A DNA stretch of 64,000 nucleotides, taken from NCBI GenBank assembly GCA_964459995.1, contig CAYWOR010000003.1:1-64000 (forward strand), given 5' to 3'. This document shows, piece after piece, positions 58,653 to 64,000 of this stretch. Numbering within the stretch: the stretch's first letter is position 1; every line of letters begins with the position of its first letter. The notes beneath the pieces are model-generated. The model was given only the letters and a program-made list of their open reading frames with translations, made no database searches and had not been told where the DNA came from. Position numbers and translations under genes: made by a program. This DNA comes from CAZSHG01 sp964459995 (GTDB lineage Bacteria > UBP14 > UBA6098).

Positions 58653-61600
58653 TTACTTTAAGAGAAGCATGCGTCGAGTCTCGACGAAGCTTCCCGCTGT
58701 CATTCTACATAGATAGAGGCCGCCGGGCATTTCCCGACCATAATCATCGACCCCGTGCCATCTAACACTGTGTCTGCCGGCTTCATATTCGCCATCTGCG
58801 AGCCTTGCTACAGACCTTCCGGTAATATCGAACACCTCGATTCTGACATTCGAGGCCTCGGGTATCGAGAAAGGCACCTCGCAAGTCGGGTTGAAGGGGT
58901 TCGGGAAAACCGGATCGAGAGCGTAACTGCTCGGAAGCGCGCCGCCGGAGATTATTTTCGCTGTTCCTATAACTTCGGCGTATCCGATTGAACGCATATC
59001 GATTGTTTTTCCATTTGCAATTAGGGTAAGTCCGGCCTGAGGAACCGCTTCCGGGTTCCAGCTGAGCACAGTTTGTCTCGGAAGAACAATCTCCCATTCG
59101 CCATCGGGACGGATACTGCGCGAGTAGGTCAAGAAACGATCCTCGATGAGAGCCGGCGCGATTTCGCCATAGGGCGATGCCGGCGGCTCTGGCATATCGA
59201 ATCTATCCAAACCTATTTTCGCGTAATTTGAATGGCCGATGGTAAGAATTTTGTCATTAGCCGCAAGTTGAAGCTCCCAATCGATGAAAATATCATCCGG
59301 AGCGAATTTTGTGGCGGCCATTCCGGGTTCGCTGTAGAAGTCGCCGGCACCATGAGCGAGAAGCCAGTAGCCATGACCACTTTCGAGTGCATCGCTGGCA
59401 AAATAGCTCTGAACTGCTGGATTCCAGCCCCAAAGTAAACCATCGGTTGTGAATGTGTATCCCATCGGAACTGTGTCGTAAGCCGCGCCGACAGTCCACC
59501 AGCCCCACTCGTCGAAGCTTTCATCGATTCGAGTAATCGGAATACCGGTGATTATAAAATCTGCCGGGTCGCGAAGAACAACCCAGTATGCCTTTCCGGG
59601 AATGAGGTTGGTAACATCCTCATAGGAACCTGTGTAATGGTTCCATTGGAATACTCCCTCGTTGCCGGGGAAGAGGACATGGCGATTCGTATTGCCCGGA
59701 ATAACCGGCAAGCTGACGAGGTTCCATCCACCAAGACAGTGCACCGTGAAGCTCGTCATTATAATTTCGGGAATTCTATATTCGAAGACTGTTGACCAGC
59801 CGCTGTGGTTGTTCGGCGATCTCGTGTCGCGGGAATACATTGTGAAATAATGGCGAACACCGCCGATAAGGTCTTCGATCGGGAAGGTCGATCTCGTGCC
59901 TGTGCCGACATTGACCTCGACACGAAGAAGCGGGTCGGGCGACCATAGACCTGTCAAACTTGCCGAATGGCGAAGAGTGTAGCGGTTGGTGATATGCCCC
60001 GGCCCCGGATCCGCCCAATAGATTGTGAAGGAATCGAGATAGGGGCTGACAATAACCGTGTCGATTTCCGGCGCAAGCGGCGGATGGAAATTCAATCCCT
60101 CAGGACCGGGAAGCGTCGGGAAGAAGCCCTGCGCGCCGGTGAAGTTGTGATGCCCGAGGGCATCGTAGGGGACGATTGTATAGACATTGTTATGCCAGTT
60201 ATCGCCGGTTGTGGGCGAAAGATCGGTGTATTCGCCTGTGTGCGGGGCAAGATCGGCTATTGGGGTTCCAAGAGTGCCGACTGCGTCCGAGCGATAGACC
60301 TTGACGCCCTGAAAACCGATTCCGGCGTCGGAAATCGAATCGGCGAACCACGTAATTCTGATTTTAACCTGATCGACACCGGTTGCCATCGAATGCATAT
60401 TAACAACTCCGGCGGCATTCGGCGGTGTGTTGTCGAAAGTGGTGCTCAGAGTTGGAACTCCCCAATCGGAATAGTTAAGATTGCCGTCGATGAATCTTGC
60501 ACGGAAATAATATGTATTCTCGTGGCCGCTGTAGAATGTGAATTTGAGCGTATCGAATCCTGCGCAGGAAGCAAGTCCCGTGTTTTCGTAACGCCAAACC
60601 GGCAATCCAAGCGCAGGCTCCATAATTGCCATCGGGCCGGTCGAGTTATATCCGATGCTGAAATCGGCGCTTCTCGCCCACTCGATTATAACCGATTCGG
60701 CATCGCAATGTGTTGTGTCGATGAACATCACGACGATGCTGTCGGTAACATATTCAGGAAAATCGAGAGCGATTGGCCACGGTGCACCGACACCTTTATC
60801 GACACATGCGGTATCTATCTGGCCGCCGATATAGGGGCATGTGAACCAGCTGACATTTCCCGCCGAATCGAAGGGGCAAACGATATAATAATAGCATGCC
60901 CTATCCTCGAGATCGATAATCGAATCGGTCGGGCCGTCATCTTGGAACTGATAATGAGGCGACGAGGTTGTATTCAGAGGATAAGTCCAGAGTATGTAAT
61001 CTTCGAAAGCCGCCGCCCAGCCGATAGTCGGGTCTGTGCCGGCATCGATAACAGCTCCCCATTCGGTATCGGGAACGCGGAATAGATAGTAGCCTTTTGT
61101 GCCGGAACCACAGTCATTCTCAGGATAATGTGTAAAATTCACGAGAATGCCGAATTCACCGAGCGAGGTTGCCGTAATCGATTCCGGGCAACCGGGCGGG
61201 CGGTTGTCGTTCGTGGACATCACTCTGAAGGATGTCAAATCCGTCCATCCATGAGTATCTCTTCCTATTTCGCGGACTCTCGCGCTAAAAGCGTAGGTCT
61301 GGCAGGTATCCGTATTCCAGAAATAATAGGAATTCGTTGTCCATTCGGAAAAATCGGAAAGGGTGGTATCGATTGTGGGAACGCCCTCGACAATATCTAC
61401 AATTGTCTTGCGGTATTGATATTCGAGATCGGACCTTCCCGCGCAAAGCGTGTTGTCGATTCTAACCGTAATTCCGCTTCCGGTATGATAGCGCGGTAGC
61501 ACCTGAAGATAGGAACATGGCGGGGTAGTGGGCATCGACTGAGCTTTTCCGATGATGGTATTATTCTCGGATCTGCGAATCCATCCGGCTTTATCCACGG

Positions 61601-62267
61601 GAACGATTTTGTAGAAATAGCGGACACCGACAGTAACGGCGTAATCGCGGTAAGTGTATCCCGGAGCGCCTGTTTCCCAAACTGTTGCACGAGGCACCAT
61701 ATCGTCGGTGATGTAGTTGAGTTCCCATTCGTTCAGTGCGCGGTAAACGAGATAATAATAGACTCCCGATCCGCTGTCCGTGCCCCTCGTCCACTTTACG
61801 TCGATATATGGCGTCGGCACACTGGCACCATAGGCCATATACTCGACAGCTACCCTGTTAGGGCGATATAAGTCGTGCATAAGCCAAAGTGTTTCGCGTG
61901 ATTCAACGCTATCGGAACCAGCCTTTGCGGCGGCGGTGTAGGCGAAAATTTGACCGTCTCCGCCACCGTCTATCGAAACGCTGTCTGCGGAAAGCCATCC
62001 GGTTGCGACATCGGGCGATGTCTCGCCGAGCGGTGTCCGATAGAATTTGTAAACAGCGCCCGATGTCGGAGCGAGCATCCTTAACGGCGCGGAATCACCC
62101 TTCACGAAACCCTGAAGGATAACCGACCCGCCATAAAGAGTGTCTCCGACCAATCCATAACCGGTGCGAATAAGCTCCGCACTTAAGGGCTGGGACATGG
62201 CCGCGCCTGCTGTCAGCAACGACAAAACCAGGAGCGCCAATCCGATCGTTCTATGATATCGGCTCAT
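58653..62267 (-). CDS. Giant secreted fibronectin-repeat protein with sorting domain
   Basis: A 1204-residue exported protein and the first gene of the motor operon. Signal peptide about 1-25 (ending GAAMSQ). The body has fibronectin type III-like units, with recurring phrases such as VGVRYFYKIVPVDKAGW, DRACYYYIVCPFDSAGN and YTIVPYDALGHHN. Near residues 855-1000 is a section rich in Trp (LGGWNLVSLPVIPGNTN) resembling the 'GWNLISLP' modules of surface proteins. The C-terminal sorting domain reads PVFPNPFNPTCEVPF, IRIEVFDITGRSVA-like, and GGLYLCRMTAGSFVETRRMLL. GGAGGAAGGGGG precedes the ATG. The paralogue downstream shares the same overall plan. Confidence 0.8.
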   Translation of the reverse strand: MSRYHRTIGLALLVLSLLTAGAAMSQPLSAELIRTGYGLVGDTLYGGSVILQGFVKGDSAPLRMLAPTSGAVYKFYRTPLGETSPDVATGWLSADSVSIDGGGDGQIFAYTAAAKAGSDSVESRETLWLMHDLYRPNRVAVEYMAYGASVPTPYIDVKWTRGTDSGSGVYYYLVYRALNEWELNYITDDMVPRATVWETGAPGYTYRDYAVTVGVRYFYKIVPVDKAGWIRRSENNTIIGKAQSMPTTPPCSYLQVLPRYHTGSGITVRIDNTLCAGRSDLEYQYRKTIVDIVEGVPTIDTTLSDFSEWTTNSYYFWNTDTCQTYAFSARVREIGRDTHGWTDLTSFRVMSTNDNRPPGCPESITATSLGEFGILVNFTHYPENDCGSGTKGYYLFRVPDTEWGAVIDAGTDPTIGWAAAFEDYILWTYPLNTTSSPHYQFQDDGPTDSIIDLEDRACYYYIVCPFDSAGNVSWFTCPYIGGQIDTACVDKGVGAPWPIALDFPEYVTDSIVVMFIDTTHCDAESVIIEWARSADFSIGYNSTGPMAIMEPALGLPVWRYENTGLASCAGFDTLKFTFYSGHENTYYFRARFIDGNLNYSDWGVPTLSTTFDNTPPNAAGVVNMHSMATGVDQVKIRITWFADSISDAGIGFQGVKVYRSDAVGTLGTPIADLAPHTGEYTDLSPTTGDNWHNNVYTIVPYDALGHHNFTGAQGFFPTLPGPEGLNFHPPLAPEIDTVIVSPYLDSFTIYWADPGPGHITNRYTLRHSASLTGLWSPDPLLRVEVNVGTGTRSTFPIEDLIGGVRHYFTMYSRDTRSPNNHSGWSTVFEYRIPEIIMTSFTVHCLGGWNLVSLPVIPGNTNRHVLFPGNEGVFQWNHYTGSYEDVTNLIPGKAYWVVLRDPADFIITGIPITRIDESFDEWGWWTVGAAYDTVPMGYTFTTDGLLWGWNPAVQSYFASDALESGHGYWLLAHGAGDFYSEPGMAATKFAPDDIFIDWELQLAANDKILTIGHSNYAKIGLDRFDMPEPPASPYGEIAPALIEDRFLTYSRSIRPDGEWEIVLPRQTVLSWNPEAVPQAGLTLIANGKTIDMRSIGYAEVIGTAKIISGGALPSSYALDPVFPNPFNPTCEVPFSIPEASNVRIEVFDITGRSVARLADGEYEAGRHSVRWHGVDDYGREMPGGLYLCRMTAGSFVETRRMLLLK

Positions 62268-62342
62268 TCAAGCCCCCTTCCTCCGGCCTTTCGGCCCTCA
62301 TATATATTTTGCTTTTTGTTTCTATCATCATGATAAACCTTT

Positions 62343-62371
62343 TAATTAAAAGTCCATTCAATAAATGTCAA
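62343..62371 (-). promoter_or_regulatory. Promoter of the nine-gene motor operon
   Basis: On the minus strand a perfect TTGACA (62371-62366) and TAATTA (62348-62343) are 17 bp apart. The -35 box overlaps the TGA of the preceding M23 gene. The leader to the ATG at 62267 would be about 70 nt and contains a small stem (GGCC-GAAA-GGCC) before the ribosome site. Confidence 0.55.
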
Positions 62372-63732
62372 GGCATATTCTCCATTTCAGGGTCAATTTC
62401 TGCCGAATATTCGTCGGTTTTAACTGCCGCAACCGGCGGTGTAAGAACTCTCAAAAGCGCCATATAATCTCCGGCCAAAGCGTTAAACTCGGCCATGTAT
62501 TTAGATTTGACCGGCGGGCCGTCGGGGAAAGCGTAATTAAGCGGGTTCACATATTGCCCGTTAACACGCACTCGATAATCCAAATGCGGTCCGGTCGAAA
62601 GACCGGTGCTTCCGACATATCCAATCAACTGCCCCTGTTTGACACGGCTTCCTTTGCGGATGCCCTTCGCATAACCTTTGAGGTGTCCATAGCAAGTTAC
62701 AATTTTTCCGCCGGTATGGCTTATCTCGATATAATTACCGAAACCGCCCTTCCATCCGGCGAAGATAACCGTGCCGTCACCGGAAGCGGAAACCGGCGTT
62801 CCAGCCGGTGCGGCATAATCGACGCCGAGATGTGGACGCGAGACTTTCAAAATCGGGTGGTATCTGTTATGCGTAAAATGGCTCGAAATCCGGCGATAGG
62901 TCAGAGGAGTTCGCAACAAGGCCTTTTTCGTGTTTTTGCCGGCGAGGGTATAGTATCCATGCGTGCTTTCAGGGTCCATATAATAGATACCGCCGAAGGT
63001 CTTCTCCCCCATCATATATTGTGCCGCTCTGACTCTTCCGACACGGATTACCTCATCACCAAAACGGTATTCTTCGAACATAATCGCGAAACGCTGGCCG
63101 TCGCGGGTTTCGGTGAGGAAGTCCACATCGAAGGAAAGAATGTCCGTGAATCTCAAAATTGCCTCTGCAGGCACGCCCAGCGAGGCCATCGACTCCCAAA
63201 GCGTCGATTTGACCTCGCCTTTGACAGCTCGAAGCGTATAAGCCAACGGGATTGTATCCTTCGTGGCGGTAAGAGAATCGTCCACGCGGCGGACAACATA
63301 GTGCTCCCATGGCGATCTTTCGAGATTGAAACATTTAAGTTTGCCGGCACAATCGAGATCGACGGTGATAATATCCCCCGGCTGAACCTTGCGAACATCA
63401 AAAACATCTCCGAGTCCGAGATTAATATCGTGAACCACTCGCGGGCTAATTCCGGCCTCTGTGAGAGCGATATAAAGCGATTCGTTGCGCTTTATCGAAC
63501 CGTTCCATCTGCAAACCGGATCGAAAGCGAAATTACCGTCGAGAGAGCTGACAGGCATTGCCTCGGCGCGAGGGACAATAAGTTGAATCGCTATAAATAC
63601 GACAAGACCTCCGCCCAGTATTATGCTGGGCCATTTAAGATAGGTCTTAAGGCCGGAGAGCTTCGCAAATAACCCGGAGTTCGCCGTCCGGCTTCGAGTT
63701 GCGCGATATTTAACTACTCGTCTGTGACTCAC
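62368..63732 (-). CDS. M23 peptidase, MepM/YebA-like
   Basis: A 454-residue membrane-anchored peptidase. A basic N-terminus and one membrane helix (about 33-52) precede OapA/LysM-like and linker domains (about 70-290, including SLYIALTEAGISPRVVHDI). The M23 domain (about 290-415) has zinc ligands in HLGVDYAAPAGTPVSA and TGPHLDYRVRV, where the usual second His of the HxH motif is Asp (PHLDY), as is common in MepM proteins. Such enzymes cut D-Ala-mDAP cross-links to let the wall grow. The N-terminus overlaps the upstream gene by 4 bp (ATGA). A short acidic tail ends the protein. Confidence 0.88.
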   Translation of the reverse strand: MSHRRVVKYRATRSRTANSGLFAKLSGLKTYLKWPSIILGGGLVVFIAIQLIVPRAEAMPVSSLDGNFAFDPVCRWNGSIKRNESLYIALTEAGISPRVVHDINLGLGDVFDVRKVQPGDIITVDLDCAGKLKCFNLERSPWEHYVVRRVDDSLTATKDTIPLAYTLRAVKGEVKSTLWESMASLGVPAEAILRFTDILSFDVDFLTETRDGQRFAIMFEEYRFGDEVIRVGRVRAAQYMMGEKTFGGIYYMDPESTHGYYTLAGKNTKKALLRTPLTYRRISSHFTHNRYHPILKVSRPHLGVDYAAPAGTPVSASGDGTVIFAGWKGGFGNYIEISHTGGKIVTCYGHLKGYAKGIRKGSRVKQGQLIGYVGSTGLSTGPHLDYRVRVNGQYVNPLNYAFPDGPPVKSKYMAEFNALAGDYMALLRVLTPPVAAVKTDEYSAEIDPEMENMP

Positions 63733-64000
63733 CTGTTTTCCTCAAAAACAACAATGTCAAAAACCCAAAGCTCGGTGTCGCGAGCTTTCCAAGCATCAGA
63801 AAAAAGGCCGGCGCTAAGGCAAACACGCCCGATGATATCCTCTTTCTTCAAGGACAAGTCCATTTCGGAAGGAAAGACCTTCGCCGAAATATTTCCACGG
63901 ATTAACCAAATGCCGTGACGACCGGGGACAAAGTCGTCTATTCTATTGATCCTCTTAAGATTATAGAAAATATACAACCTGAGCCGAATCTCATCCAACT
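63729..64000 (-). CDS. Partial gene at the window edge, unknown
   Basis: About 90 residues are visible, open to the window edge. A TTG at 63998 could be a start, but no ribosome site is visible and the frame probably continues outside. The sequence (FVPGRHGIWLIRGNISAKVF; DIIGRVCLSAGLFSDAW) is compact and mixed alpha/beta with no recognised motif. It overlaps the M23 gene by 4 bp, so it is co-transcribed with it. Confidence 0.5.
   Translation of the reverse strand, partial: LDEIRLRLYIFYNLKRINRIDDFVPGRHGIWLIRGNISAKVFPSEMDLSLKKEDIIGRVCLSAGLFSDAWKARDTELWVFDIVVFEENR

Noticed and set aside
1..64000. tRNA, rRNA, prophage, integrase or transposase genes
   Set aside because: I looked for cloverleaf-like segments in the gaps, and for recombinase or transposase motifs in the frames, and found none that I could support.

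Overview
The window looks like a chromosome segment from an uncultivated Gram-negative (diderm) bacterium of the Fibrobacteres-Chlorobi-Bacteroidetes (FCB) neighbourhood. I infer this from a PorX-type response regulator next to a PorY-like kinase, several secreted proteins ending in a type IX-style (Por/CTD, FlgD-Ig-like) sorting domain with a PNPFN-type motif and a final SGVYLVR-like strand, PorV-like barrels, lipoproteins, OmpA and TolQ/ExbD proteins, and LL-diaminopimelate aminotransferase. No rRNA, tRNA or marker specific enough to name a phylum was seen. Strong AGGAGG-type ribosome sites are common, but several operon-leading genes lack one and have a -10-like box right before the ATG.

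Layout. 1-1148: 3' end of a gene, a small membrane-protein gene broken by a -1 frameshift, and an intergenic array of ten 21-bp repeats. 1149-2426: ornithine-type aminotransferase with a strong terminator. 2527-30478: a long run of minus-strand genes. These are two LVIVD beta-propeller proteins (separated by a duplicated fragment of the aminotransferase 3' end), an outer-membrane barrel, a cell-wall amidase, a DUF2207/LemA pair, DUF2085, a subtilisin, tsaE, porX, its kinase, serS, a two-repeat secreted protein, an NtrC-type regulator with its kinase and a Na/Pi transporter, an Ntn-hydrolase, a CapA lipoprotein, an FG-GAP protein, a barrel and dapL. A second 21-bp array, with its last five units inverted, lies at 26491-26745.

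30809-37721 (plus strand): a secreted multi-Ig protein followed by a 965-residue PorV-CARDB-OmpA fusion, then an MFS transporter. 37718-42758 (minus): groS-groL-hrcA-grpE-dnaJ plus a small membrane protein, with a CIRCE operator before groS and no dnaK. 43015-43917: an M23 peptidase on the plus strand.

43924-62267 (minus): nine tightly packed genes that look like one operon. It encodes two giant surface proteins with sorting domains, a PorV-like barrel with TPRs, a TolQ-like motor protein with an added periplasmic domain, two ExbD/TolR proteins, a lipoprotein with a TonB-like C-terminal domain, a TPR-PEGA-NHL protein and a TPR protein. Together these could form an energised envelope machine linked to surface-protein export or display, by analogy with PorLM/GldLM and Agl-Glt motors; this is inference. 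The window ends with a second M23 peptidase and a partial gene.

The observations most worth following are this operon, the two exactly phased 21-bp arrays, and the dispersed repeats inserted in frame into loops of the sorting domains.
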